Shown piece after piece: positions 7,340 through 14,796 of a DNA stretch of 47,351 nucleotides. Origin of the DNA: Bacillus carboniphilus (GTDB lineage Bacteria; Bacillota; Bacilli; Bacillales; JAIVKR01). A program made the translations under genes and the position numbers. Within the stretch, counting starts at the first letter, position 1. Each line of letters starts with the position of its first letter. The notes under the pieces were generated by a model that made no database searches, was not told the origin of the DNA, and worked only from the letters and a program-made list of their open reading frames with translations. Location: assembly GCF_020524035.2 (NCBI RefSeq), contig NZ_CP129015.1, forward strand, positions 1-47,351. Reading direction: 5' to 3'.

Positions 7340-8354
7340 TTATACCTCCACAGACGTTATAATCTTTCCATACTCATATAGTCCACGAACGATAGACATT
7401 TGGGAATCCGTTGTTTTAGAAGCATTTACACCTTCTACATGTGGTTTCAGCTCACTTAACATTGCTTCTGTTCCACCACCCGTAAAAATGACACGATCAG
7501 CTTGTTCTAAAGAAATCCCGTTCCCTTTAATATGTGTAATAATACGTCCTGATACTTCTTTGATCATCTGTTTTCTTAGTAGACCAGCATTTTCAACTTT
7601 AATCCCTGCCTGTTCAAAAACATAATCGTCAGGTGCATCCCTTAATTCTTCATCCATTTTAAACGCATTTAAGATTTTACTACCGAACGCAGGAAAATCC
7701 TTTTGCATCTGATCCCACATATTACTGTAAACGTCAAACATAGAATAAGGTACGTACAAAGTCTTTCTTAAACTGATGTCTCCATCTTTTCCTATATAGA
7801 TCATAGCCACATCTGTAGTTCCAAAACCAATATCAACTACAACAAATGTTTTATTAAGGTATTCTTCATCAATTGTTCCATCTGGATTCATAACTACATC
7901 AAAGATTGCGCCTAAAGGTTGGAGCAAGGTGTGTACTTTTGTCACTTGCACATTGTGATCTTTTCCGTTGATCGTTACTAAATGTTCACCAACTAATTTT
8001 TTTAAAGTCGCTTTTACTTCTTCATCACGATAATGCGAAGCTGGCAGACTGATCAATAACTGATTAGGTTGATTCTTTTGGTTGTGCCTTACTGCACCAA
8101 TTAATACAGATCGGAGAAACATCGGACTTGAATACTTATCTTTATCACGATTAAATACAGGATTTTGTTCGAAGTCTGGTTGTCCTATCACCTGCGGAGT
8201 AGTATCTTTGCCTCCAACTTGATAAACCGTTTGTTGTGATTTTCCTAAAAAAAGTTTGTTCCTTGTAGTCTCTTAAAAGGTTGTAATAGCAATCCTCGCC
8301 TTTACTGGACTTGATTTTCATGTAAGAGTTCGCCGCGTCTAATGCAATTAACAT
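7340..8354 (-). CDS. parM: ParM/Alp-like actin homologue, one frameshift
   Basis: Plasmid-segregation actin. The N-terminus (LIALDAANSYMKIKSS) is phosphate loop 1; VVVDIGFGTTDVAMIYIG is phosphate loop 2; VIFTGGGTEAMLSEL is the adenosine motif. The gene is read in two frames: 8354 down to about 8240, then a second frame running to 7340 (closed upstream part LGKSQQTVYQVGG). The switch falls in a run of seven T on the coding strand; removing one T gives a continuous protein of about 337 residues. That is either a sequencing error or an inactivating mutation. It would form filaments that push plasmid copies apart with the ParR-like partner. Confidence 0.85.
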
Positions 8355-8489
8355 CTTTTAACCTCCTTATGTGTCTAAATGTTGCTAATTACTTTCTATA
8401 TTTCTTATGATAAACCAATGATTACTAATAATCAATGTCTTTTTATATACAAATTACATCTTTTTATGTCCTTTTATGTCTAAAAGATT
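8355..8489. promoter_or_regulatory. Candidate parC centromere and parM promoter region
   Basis: This AT-rich gap upstream of parM contains repeated words: TTATGTGTCTAAA near 8367, AATGTCTTTTTAT near 8433, TTTTTATGTC and CTTTTATGTC back-to-back at 8461-8480. In ParMRC systems the centromere is a repeat array just upstream of parM, so this is the expected place. Binding by the ParR-like protein is not shown. Confidence 0.5.
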
Positions 8490-9026
8490 CTACCTCCCAA
8501 ACAACTTCCCCCAAAACCCTTTCTTCGGTTCTTCGGCGGCTGCTATCATTTTTCGAGTCTCCAAATTCTCGCGGATCTCTTGCATAAGTTTGCGGTCACG
8601 TTCCTCAAGTCTGTTGTTTATGTACTCATTCTGTTTCTCTAGCTTGCTGATCAACTGCTTGTTAAATTCAAATTGCTGGTCCTTAAACTGCTGAAACTCT
8701 TCAAGTAGCTTATTATATCGTTCGTCATGTTGATCCTGTACGACCGTTTCACTTATGTCATGCTCTGTTACCTTTTCTTCCTTAATCCAGACCATTACTG
8801 CGTCACATGCCCGTTCTAACGTCATATCAGGATGATTCTTTAAACTTATTAGTTTTCTAAGCGTCACAACATCGTTATTGAAAAACCCACGATGCCCTAA
8901 CTCATTCTTATGAAACTCGTATCCTACTTTTTCGAGCATGATACAATACTTCCGCAAAGTTGACTCTTTGATCTTGAGCAAAGCTGACACGTCACTACTT
9001 ACATAAATATTCCGTTCCTCCGTCAT
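8490..9026 (-). CDS. DUF3967-type helix-turn-helix coiled-coil plasmid protein
   Basis: A 178-residue protein: residues 5-70 are a MerR-like DNA-binding region (YVSSDVSALLKIKESTLRKYC, then GHRGFFNNDVVTLRKLISLK), followed by a coiled coil (about 100-155, rich in Gln/Glu/Lys) and a C-terminal AAAEEPKKGFWGKLFG. This layout matches Bacillus plasmid proteins with a DUF3967 C-terminus. It lies between rep and parM on the same strand and probably helps maintenance or regulates rep/par. The short Trp-Gly-Lys-Leu-Phe tail may be a membrane-binding helix (inference). Confidence 0.7.
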   Translation of the reverse strand: MTEERNIYVSSDVSALLKIKESTLRKYCIMLEKVGYEFHKNELGHRGFFNNDVVTLRKLISLKNHPDMTLERACDAVMVWIKEEKVTEHDISETVVQDQHDERYNKLLEEFQQFKDQQFEFNKQLISKLEKQNEYINNRLEERDRKLMQEIRENLETRKMIAAAEEPKKGFWGKLFGR

Positions 9027-9075
9027 AACATCATCTCCCTGCTATAACATTCATCGTATGAGGTTCATTATCCTT

Positions 9076-10131
9076 TCAGCCATGATCTACAAGGTTACTA
9101 TTATCTTTCTTTGCATAATAATTCTTAATCCGTTCCTCCAGAGCCTTCTTCTCAGCTTCAAAATTAGCGTCTGTGGTGTTTTTATCTTCTACAGGTGTTT
9201 TAGTATTCTCTTGTCCATTCTCCATCCATTTAGGCAATTTCTCGCTTCGTACAGGGTTATTACTAGATTGATTGCTAGAGTTTAATTCCAAACGATTCTT
9301 TAAACCCGTATTCAGTCGTGCCTTAATAGACTTTATTTTCCCTTTTGTCTTTTCTAAGCAATATTCCAACATGTCCGCATATACATGTTCGGTACATCTT
9401 TCTTTATTAGCATCGTAATGTTCCTTAATCCTAACTAATTCAATTTCATCATCAATCAATCTATCAATATTTCGTTCTAAAACAATTTTAAGAGAGACAG
9501 GCAAATCTATCGTTTTTATGCTGTCCTTGATAGATTTATTTAATACTTTATTTAAAGATTTATTTAAACCTTTATTTAGGGAGGACTTGTCCTCAACTGG
9601 CTCAATGGATTCAGCTTCTTGATCGGTTCGATAATCGAACTTCGATCGGTTCGATTTCCGAACTTCGATCGGTTCGATTTCCGAACTCGTTTTGGTTCGA
9701 TTATCGAACTGCTCTTCTGAAACGTTGGTATCACTGGATTTTCTAGACTTTTTAGTTTTACTAATTGTCTCTTTTTCCGGGTGAACTTTCTGCCAGTCAA
9801 AAGATAATTCCCACGGATAATCCTCAAAATCTTTTATTTTTAATCTGTAAAGTAGATCACCGTTAATTTCTTTTCGTTGTAAATATTCTTTCTCAAGGCA
9901 TTTTTTCAATCCATTATTGACTGCTTCACGACCTAGCTTAGTAGCATTCATAATTTCGGTGAATGTCATAGACAAGCTATTACCTGCCCGTTGCCAACCA
10001 AAAGTGTAACGGACCATAAAACCTAAAATTTTCACCTCGGCAATCGTGATTCCTTTCGTTAATAAAATCTCATCGAAAAATTCATTTGGTACTTGTGTGT
10101 GTTGGTTTGGCGCTTGAAATCCTTTAAACAT
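9076..10131 (-). CDS. rep: Plasmid replication initiator (Rep) with winged-helix N-terminus
   Basis: About 351 residues. Residues ~5-100 form a winged-helix domain like phage/plasmid replisome organisers (VPNEFFDEILL, ITIAEVKILGFMVRYTFGWQRAGNSLSMTFTEIM, then a recognition helix and wing). The middle is low-complexity and encoded by 23-bp DNA iterons; after a Asn/Lys-Leu-Asn-Lys repeat tract comes a helical C-terminal half. The ATG at 10131 is chosen because GAGGAGGC precedes it, that site being held inside a hairpin. As a lone rep beside parM and a DUF3967-like gene it is the best candidate for the initiator of the circle. Confidence 0.75.
   Translation of the reverse strand: MFKGFQAPNQHTQVPNEFFDEILLTKGITIAEVKILGFMVRYTFGWQRAGNSLSMTFTEIMNATKLGREAVNNGLKKCLEKEYLQRKEINGDLLYRLKIKDFEDYPWELSFDWQKVHPEKETISKTKKSRKSSDTNVSEEQFDNRTKTSSEIEPIEVRKSNRSKFDYRTDQEAESIEPVEDKSSLNKGLNKSLNKVLNKSIKDSIKTIDLPVSLKIVLERNIDRLIDDEIELVRIKEHYDANKERCTEHVYADMLEYCLEKTKGKIKSIKARLNTGLKNRLELNSSNQSSNNPVRSEKLPKWMENGQENTKTPVEDKNTTDANFEAEKKALEERIKNYYAKKDNSNLVDHG
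9624..9711. repeat. Four 23-bp iterons inside rep (candidate replication origin)
   Basis: Four direct repeats start at 9624, 9647, 9670 and 9693, exactly 23 bases apart. Each begins CGGTTCGAT (TGGTTCGAT in the last) and contains an imperfect palindrome such as TTCGATAATCGAA. Because 23 is not a multiple of three, the protein sequence over them is not repetitive in register, which suggests selection on DNA rather than protein. Origins inside the rep gene are known in other Gram-positive theta plasmids. Confidence 0.75.
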
Positions 10132-10139
10132 TATAAAAA

Positions 10140-10163
10140 GCCTCCTCAAATTTTTGAGAAGGC
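10140..10163 (-). promoter_or_regulatory. Attenuator-like hairpin covering the rep ribosome binding site
   Basis: On the minus strand GCCTTCTCAA pairs with TTGAGGAGGC, followed by TTTTTATAATG. The 3' arm is the Shine-Dalgarno sequence of rep and the T-run reaches the start codon. The hairpin could therefore both terminate rep transcription and hide the ribosome site. Confidence 0.6.
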
Positions 10164-10382
10164 CTGTCCCGTTTATTCCACCCTATAAATCTATGTAAAA
10201 AGATATATATGAGAATTCGTCAAAAGGATACATTACTTTCCTCTTGAAAATTCGCAAGCTTTGATGTAAGATTTACTTATCATGTATGGGTGGCTTGATT
10301 CAAACTTTGGACGGGGAGAATCAGGCCTTCTATTTTTTTTATGTAAATTTATTTATATATCGGTTTATATTTCTTAAAATCA

Positions 10383-10411
10383 ATCATAACTCTAACAAAC
10401 ATAATTTTCAA
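10383..10411 (-). promoter_or_regulatory. Candidate rep promoter
   Basis: On the minus strand TTGAAA (10406-10411), 17-base spacer and TATGAT (10383-10388). Transcription would give a leader of roughly 240 bases before rep. Confidence 0.55.
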
Positions 10412-10423
10412 ATAAATTTTCAA

Positions 10424-10448
10424 CGTCTGCTGATCGCAGGCGTTTTTT
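10424..10448 (+). terminator. Intrinsic terminator of the candidate antisense RNA
   Basis: A CGTCTGC / GCAGGCG stem with loop TGATC is followed by six T, plus strand. Confidence 0.75.
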
Positions 10449-10492
10449 CTATTCTTCCGATAGCTTCTCAATAAAAATAAGAATTTCAAAAG

Positions 10493-10523
10493 AACACCCG
10501 CCTTCATTTCGGAAGCGGGTGTT
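10493..10523 (-). terminator. Strong terminator after the small membrane-protein gene
   Basis: AACACCCGC pairs with GCGGGTGTT, with further TTC/GAA pairing inside. On the minus strand it is followed by CTTTT and stops the gene at 10534-10722 before the rep promoter. Confidence 0.75.
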
Positions 10524-10533
10524 TGATAAATAA

Positions 10534-10722
10534 TTACTTGCGGTTCTTGTTCAAATTTTCAATTTTGTTCAGTAATGCTAAGACAATCAACGCAACCAAG
10601 AAACTCAACATCATTTGTACAGATTCGGTCAAAATCCAACTATTGGCTACATTCATATCTTGTGTAATTTGAAGGACAGCATATACAGAAAAGACACTTA
10701 ATACAAACTTTGTAGTTTTCAT
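10534..10722 (-). CDS. Small two-helix membrane protein
   Basis: A 62-residue protein with two hydrophobic segments (KFVLSVFSVYAVLQI and MMLSFLVALIVLALLNKI) and a basic tail (NLNKNRK). AAGGGAAG precedes the ATG and a strong terminator follows the stop, so it looks like a real single-gene unit. Family not recognised. Small proteins of this kind on plasmids can be hydrophobic toxins or superinfection factors, but nothing here proves either. Confidence 0.55.
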   Translation of the reverse strand: MKTTKFVLSVFSVYAVLQITQDMNVANSWILTESVQMMLSFLVALIVLALLNKIENLNKNRK

Positions 10723-10808
10723 TTTATCTTCCCTTTACAGTTATTAGTCTTAAATTATATTAAAGCATATACTATTCCTTGTGCAATATAACCACAAGTT
10801 GTTGCTAC

Positions 10809-10914
10809 TCAATCCCATACATAGGGATCTAGAGCATCGGCTACAGTATTTTTCACTTCATCTAAAGGTCCCATTAAGATGTATGTGTTCCAAACACCTA
10901 CCCATTGTTCTTCG
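10809..10914 (-). pseudogene. C-terminal fragment of a gene cut by the IS605-type element
   Basis: Immediately outside the IS end, the minus strand encodes 34 residues (EEQWVGVWNTYILMGPLDEV and onward to ALDPYVWD) to a TGA at 10809-10811. The composition is protein-like but there is no start. Joining the flank beyond the other IS end does not restore a clean frame, so the 5' part has been lost or altered. Function unknown. Confidence 0.4.
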
Positions 10915-11065
10915 TTGACACTCCCACCCTTGAAAGGGCAAGCTGATACCTTGCGGCATCAGTGGGATTCTTGAGTGATTAAACCGAAGTGCATTTCTGC
11001 TATCAGAGTATGACCTCAAGATGAGGGTATGCCATTACCCTTCCTAAGACAGTGCTTATAGCATC
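10915..11065 (-). ncRNA. Right-end region, candidate omega (reRNA) guide RNA
   Basis: In IS605-type elements the right end, 3' of tnpB, encodes the omega RNA whose guide is the flanking host DNA. This 151-base segment is free of genes, rich in short stems, and is partly conserved in the mini-element (GTGGGATTCTTG, CATTTCTG, GTATGCCAT, CAGTGC..ATAGCA words). The guide would be read from the sequence just outside 10915. Confidence 0.55.
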
Positions 11066-12157
11066 TTAGGCTGATTGACTATGACCATCAATCACAGGTG
11101 CATAACGAATATTCATTGCACCGACTCTATCCCGATGGGTTTCGAAACCGCACGAACACACATATTTTCTATCTTTCGCTTTATTTTGTTTCTCGCAACT
11201 AGGACAAGTTTGAGAGGTATAAGCTGGGTTCACATATTCAACTTTAATACCAACTAAATTGGCTTTATACTCAATGAATTGGGCTAAACGATAGAAAGAC
11301 CAAGTATGTAGATTCTTTTCGTTTTTACGGCTTGTTCTTGCCGTCTGTCTTATGTTTGATAGTTGTTCCAAACGAATGACAGAGATTTGATTTTCTATTG
11401 CAAAATTAACAATAGAACGACTTACTTTGTGGTCTTGGTCTTTCATATAGCGTTGTTCTTTATCATCAAGAGAACGAATAGCTGATATCTTTTTGTCTTT
11501 TCCTAAACGCTGTCTCTTCTTTCTAAAATAGCGTTTCACATATTTGTTCTTTCTTCCATTTCCAAAAAAATTCGTTTTATCGTCATCGGTTACAGCTACG
11601 GCTGGCACTTTCAAACCTAAGTCAACACCCATTACTTTTGTTCCGTTTTTATATTCAGTAGGAATAGTGACCGAAAATTGGGCTATCCATTTATTTGACT
11701 TTTTAGTGATACGAAGTGTGCCTAACTTATGTTTCAACAAGTCAAAGTTACGATTCTTCTTATCTACTAATAATGCACGAACAGGTACTTTTTTAGATTT
11801 ACCGTTCAACATTATAGGGAGATAGACATTTTCAAAATCAAATGAGTAGTTTTGATTATTCCAAACACAAACAGGCTTTTTAAGAACAGGGATAATCTTG
11901 TATTTACTTTTCTTTACCTTTGTAGAGAATACACTTTTAGCATCTTTAATTGCCTGGTTTTTTACAGCACTAGGAAGTGAAGCAATGATGTGTTTACTTG
12001 TTTTCTTTGTACTTTTCTTTTCTTCCACCATCTCTGAAATAAGTGTATTGATTGTTGAAATGTATTGTTTACTCATTTTCATTAAGATTTCTGCTTGTTC
12101 CTTTGTAGGTAGAAGTTTAATTTTCACCGTTATTGTTTGCGTCATCGTAGCGTTCAC
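11066..12157 (-). CDS. tnpB: TnpB RNA-guided nuclease of the IS605-type element
   Basis: A 363-residue OrfB/TnpB. RuvC motifs are visible: GVDLGLKVPAVAV (catalytic Asp) near residue 183, IRLEQLSNIR (Glu) near 265, and HRDRVGAMNI (Asp) near 345. A four-cysteine zinc ribbon (CPSC ... CSC) sits between the last two, and the N-terminal helical region is present, so it looks intact. The start is GTG at 12157, overlapping the tnpA stop as GTGA; an ATG at 12145 is also possible. TnpB cuts DNA matching its guide next to the target motif and helps keep the element in place after excision. Confidence 0.93.
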   Translation of the reverse strand: MNATMTQTITVKIKLLPTKEQAEILMKMSKQYISTINTLISEMVEEKKSTKKTSKHIIASLPSAVKNQAIKDAKSVFSTKVKKSKYKIIPVLKKPVCVWNNQNYSFDFENVYLPIMLNGKSKKVPVRALLVDKKNRNFDLLKHKLGTLRITKKSNKWIAQFSVTIPTEYKNGTKVMGVDLGLKVPAVAVTDDDKTNFFGNGRKNKYVKRYFRKKRQRLGKDKKISAIRSLDDKEQRYMKDQDHKVSRSIVNFAIENQISVIRLEQLSNIRQTARTSRKNEKNLHTWSFYRLAQFIEYKANLVGIKVEYVNPAYTSQTCPSCEKQNKAKDRKYVCSCGFETHRDRVGAMNIRYAPVIDGHSQSA

Positions 12158-12552
12158 CCCCTTGTTTTTTGTTGTTCAACATATCTTTTAATGGTTTGAC
12201 TGGATACATTCCCAGCAGTAGAAACGAAATAAGAACGTGTCCAAAGACTTGGCAAATGCCTTAGATGCTTGAATTCTTCTCTCAATCGTTTGGATGTCAC
12301 TCCTTTTATTTTTGCCATGATATCAGAAGGACTAAGTGACGGCAGTGAGTTAAGAAAAAGATGAGAATGGTCTTTATCGCATTCAATAGCGATAATCCTT
12401 ATATCTAAATCATCACAAATCTCTTTTACTAGGCACTTAAATCTTTCTTCTACATCTTTATTTAAAAATATTTTACGTCTATATCTTGGACAGAATACGA
12501 AGTGATAGTTAATTAGGGAGACTGTAGTTTTAGTTGTTCTATAATTTTCCAT
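12154..12552 (-). CDS. tnpA: TnpA Y1 transposase of the IS200/IS605 family
   Basis: A 132-residue HUH single-strand transposase. The HUH metal site is DHSHLFLNS near residue 61 and the nucleophilic tyrosine is in SSQTIKRYVEQQ near residue 125. Length and both motifs are normal, so the enzyme appears intact. It excises and inserts one DNA strand, recognising subterminal hairpins. It could also move the 407-bp relative at 18026-18432. Confidence 0.95.
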   Translation of the reverse strand: MENYRTTKTTVSLINYHFVFCPRYRRKIFLNKDVEERFKCLVKEICDDLDIRIIAIECDKDHSHLFLNSLPSLSPSDIMAKIKGVTSKRLREEFKHLRHLPSLWTRSYFVSTAGNVSSQTIKRYVEQQKTRG

Positions 12553-13004
12553 AGTTTAATTGTATCAGTTTTTATTTATAACTGCAACATAAATATGGTG
12601 TTTCAGATACTTAATGTAGCAAAAGCTACACCGTACCTGACCTCACTATCATCCCACACCTAAAGGAGTGGGCTTTCCCGTTCGGGAAATCTGTAATATA
12701 CGATCAAAACAAGAAATAGTTTCAAAGTATAATCCACTATTTAGCATATGCATCTTGTTATTAGAAATCAATACCAAATCTCACATTAGCAATATGTATT
12801 TAATTAACAAAATAATAGAAATTAAGACCAATTCGACATTTATCGACACAAGTTACAAACGAGAATAAATTGAGAAAATCCTCCAACCCTTGATAAACCT
12901 CATTCTAATTGTTAAAAACGTTGACTTTCTAATAAATGGTTTGTCGAAAAGTAAGAATAGAAAGAAAATTTTTATTGTGGTAAAATTATATTATGTGCCT
13001 GTTC

Positions 13005-13046
13005 AATGAATTTAAGATTTCATAGAATTCATTACGCTATAATCTT
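13005..13046. repeat. Overlapping inverted repeats upstream of aimR
   Basis: AATGAATT (13005-13012) is inverted as AATTCATT (13026-13033), and AAGATT (13014-13019) as AATCTT (13041-13046). They may be a regulator binding site or alternative hairpins. Confidence 0.45.
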
Positions 13047-13248
13047 ACATATTTATATTATTTTATTTTTCGAGGTATTTTCTCTGTGAATACGGGGGGG
13101 GGGAGCGATTTTCCTTCCTGTATTATGCAAAATAAAACAAAAATTATTTTAAAATAGAACACTAGTTCTCTTTTTATGATATAATCTGAACAATTAAACT
13201 AGAAATACACGTCGTTTAGAAAATATTTCTTTAATTTTCTTTTAAGTC

Positions 13249-13277
13249 TTGACCACTCATAAACATAATGTTACTAT
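13249..13277 (+). promoter_or_regulatory. Candidate aimR promoter
   Basis: TTGACC (13249-13254), a 17-base spacer and TACTAT (13272-13277), about 65 bases before the aimR start. Confidence 0.55.
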
Positions 13278-13349
13278 TTTGGTAAATAATAATTTTCGGA
13301 ACTTTGTGAATGTTGACCAATAATAGGGCATGAGGGGATTGGTTGTAGA

Positions 13350-14537
13350 ATGGAGTTAAAAGAAATTGCTAATCTAATCGAGCGTAACGCTTCAAATAAA
13401 GTTCGCTCTTATCGTCAATTAGGAAAAGAAGTTGGCGTTAGGCATGGAACAATTCTTAACTTTATCAAGTTCGCCAGAAAAGAAGAAGGTGGAACTGAAC
13501 CTAGCGTTGAGTTAGTATGTAATTTACATTATGCTCATGAAGGTAGTGCAGAAGATATTCTAAGCACTATTACAGACTTTGTTCATTACGGATTAAAGGA
13601 AGAACGATTAAAAGAAGTGATCGACTTTTGTTATGAATTTGCATTATTCCCATTGCTCTATGATCTTATTGACGAAGGTAAAGAGAGTCAGAGTCATAGA
13701 ATGGCGAAGTTCTGCGAAGCTTATAATGTTCTTGCTGACGGCAGGAGACATATAACTACTTGGAAAGAAACAAACTCAAGGGCACAAAAAATTAGGAGTA
13801 GTGATAAGTTAGTACAATATATTGTTTCTTATATTGAAATTTTGTATTTTCATAACGAAATAGGAAGTAGTACTAAGGTAGATGTTAATGAAACTTTCGA
13901 GAGTATAATTAGAAGAACTAAAAAGTTAATTGTCGATATAAATTCTTCTCCTAAAAACTACATAACCAAAAAACTGATTTTTAAACTGAATGAAGGTTTA
14001 ATGCGTATTTATGTCAAAAAAGAGAACCATAATGAGGCTAGAGAAATAGCATATACCTTTATAAATAATAGTTGTGGTTCTAGGTTTAAAGCTGCCGCAT
14101 ATTTTTCTTTAGGTATGTCTTATTTTAATAGTGATATTAAAATGTCTTTAAGATACCTAAATATCTCTGCTGAAATGTACAAAGAAAATGATTTTCTAAA
14201 AGAATATACGGATGTTCGTTTCTATATAGAATTATTGTGGATTATCAGCGGTTATAAAGATATAGAATGTATCCATGGTGTAAATAAAGCGTTTATGCTT
14301 TGTTCTCAAGGAAGATATGAAGAGTCGTTAAATGGATTAGAGGGTATAAATTTATATGGTTATGACGAAATGGTCGCTAAAATGATCAAAGGTATTATTG
14401 AAGAATCCCATGTAAAAAAGAAAGATTATTTTGATGATGTAAGGAATTTCTTCTTGAGGTTGGGAGATCGAAATTTAGCTAAACTACCTGATACTGTTTT
14501 CGAAAAGTTTTGTAATTCTGTTCTTATTAATCAATAG
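13350..14537 (+). CDS. aimR: AimR-like arbitrium receptor / lysis-lysogeny regulator
   Basis: A 395-residue protein with an N-terminal helix-turn-helix (residues ~15-45, VRSYRQLGKEVGVRHGTILNF) and a long all-helical TPR-like body to the end, the layout and length of AimR, an RRNPP-family transcription factor of Bacillus phages. It is followed 12 bases later by a gene for a 43-residue exported pre-peptide, then a terminator and a small gene, the arbitrium order. AimR activates its target until bound by the mature peptide. A Rap- or PlcR-like regulator is the alternative; the adjacent pre-peptide and the phage repressor locus favour AimR. GAGGGG precedes the ATG with rather long spacing. Confidence 0.82.
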   Translation: MELKEIANLIERNASNKVRSYRQLGKEVGVRHGTILNFIKFARKEEGGTEPSVELVCNLHYAHEGSAEDILSTITDFVHYGLKEERLKEVIDFCYEFALFPLLYDLIDEGKESQSHRMAKFCEAYNVLADGRRHITTWKETNSRAQKIRSSDKLVQYIVSYIEILYFHNEIGSSTKVDVNETFESIIRRTKKLIVDINSSPKNYITKKLIFKLNEGLMRIYVKKENHNEAREIAYTFINNSCGSRFKAAAYFSLGMSYFNSDIKMSLRYLNISAEMYKENDFLKEYTDVRFYIELLWIISGYKDIECIHGVNKAFMLCSQGRYEESLNGLEGINLYGYDEMVAKMIKGIIEESHVKKKDYFDDVRNFFLRLGDRNLAKLPDTVFEKFCNSVLINQ

Positions 14538-14549
14538 GGGGATAATGAT

Positions 14550-14681
14550 ATGAAAAAGTCTCTTATTCTAAGTTTAATTTTTTCGGTTTTGTTAGCTGTT
14601 CCGGTTGTTGGAATATCCGATACGGGAATTGATAATAAAGCAACAACAATACAACTACTACATGAACCTGATATGGGATAA
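14550..14681 (+). CDS. aimP: AimP-like arbitrium pre-peptide
   Basis: A 43-residue pre-peptide: MKKS start, hydrophobic core (LILSLIFSVLLAVPVVG), polar spacer (SDTGIDNKATTIQLL) and C-terminus HEPDMG. As I recall, phage phi3T AimP is also 43 residues and is exported, then trimmed to its last six residues. By analogy the signal would be HEPDMG, or a close neighbour, which does not end in the Gly-Ala seen in the founding peptides. GGGGG ribosome site; 12 bases after aimR, so co-transcribed. Confidence 0.8.
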   Translation: MKKSLILSLIFSVLLAVPVVGISDTGIDNKATTIQLLHEPDMG

Positions 14682-14687
14682 AAAAAC

Positions 14688-14716
14688 GAAGGGCAACGCT
14701 AAATGCGTTGTCCTTC
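14688..14716 (+). terminator. Terminator between aimP and candidate aimX
   Basis: A 12-bp stem (GAAGGGCAACGC / GCGTTGTCCTTC with one G-T pair, loop TAAAT) followed by AGTAGTTTT. The stem is strong but the T-run is short and late, so read-through or regulated antitermination is possible. Confidence 0.7.
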
Positions 14717-14796
14717 AGTAGTTTTAGGGGGTGGTTAGGAAATGATAAAAGTTGCATCTCTTGACCAAATATATAAAATTCGGAGGCTTAACCATT

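Larger units (their letters stand above)
10244..10448 (+). ncRNA. Candidate counter-transcribed RNA controlling rep
   Basis: A plus-strand promoter TTGAAA (10244-10249), 17-base spacer and TAAGAT (10267-10272) would start RNA near 10279. A hairpin follows (GGCTTGATTC near 10292 with GAATCAGGCC near 10318-10327), then an intrinsic terminator at 10424-10448. No convincing gene lies in it; a 62-codon frame from 10286 lacks a ribosome site. The RNA would be complementary to the untranslated leader of rep, the design of antisense/attenuation copy control in several Gram-positive theta plasmids. Inference from sequence only. Confidence 0.5.
10915..12692 (-). mobile_element. IS200/IS605-family insertion sequence with tnpA and tnpB
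   Basis: A 1778-bp element read on the minus strand, with tnpA then tnpB. I place its ends by analogy with IS608, where the left end follows TTAC and the right end finishes TCAA: here the right end reads TCAA on the minus strand (TTGA at 10915-10918) and GTAA at 12693-12696 is the TTAC target. No target duplication is expected for this family. The left end carries a subterminal hairpin (CCCAC/GTGGG). The same ends bound the 407-bp element at 18026-18432. Confidence 0.8.
12693..13349. other. 657-bp region upstream of aimR without a gene
   Basis: No credible coding frame. It contains overlapping inverted repeats at 13005-13046, a run of ten G at 13094-13103, a lone TATAAT at 13180-13185 downstream of an imperfect AGAAC..TTCT dyad, and a good promoter at 13249-13277. 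The length and the several dyads suggest a regulatory region for aimR. Confidence 0.5.

Noticed and set aside
9624-9711. CRISPR-like array
   Set aside because: Repeats are contiguous at 23-bp period with no unique spacers and lie inside rep; iterons explain them better.
10286-10474. 62-codon open frame upstream of rep
   Set aside because: It runs through the hairpin and terminator of the candidate antisense RNA and has no ribosome site.
12668-12868. 66-codon open frame next to the IS left end
   Set aside because: It starts inside the IS end, has no ribosome site and looks random.
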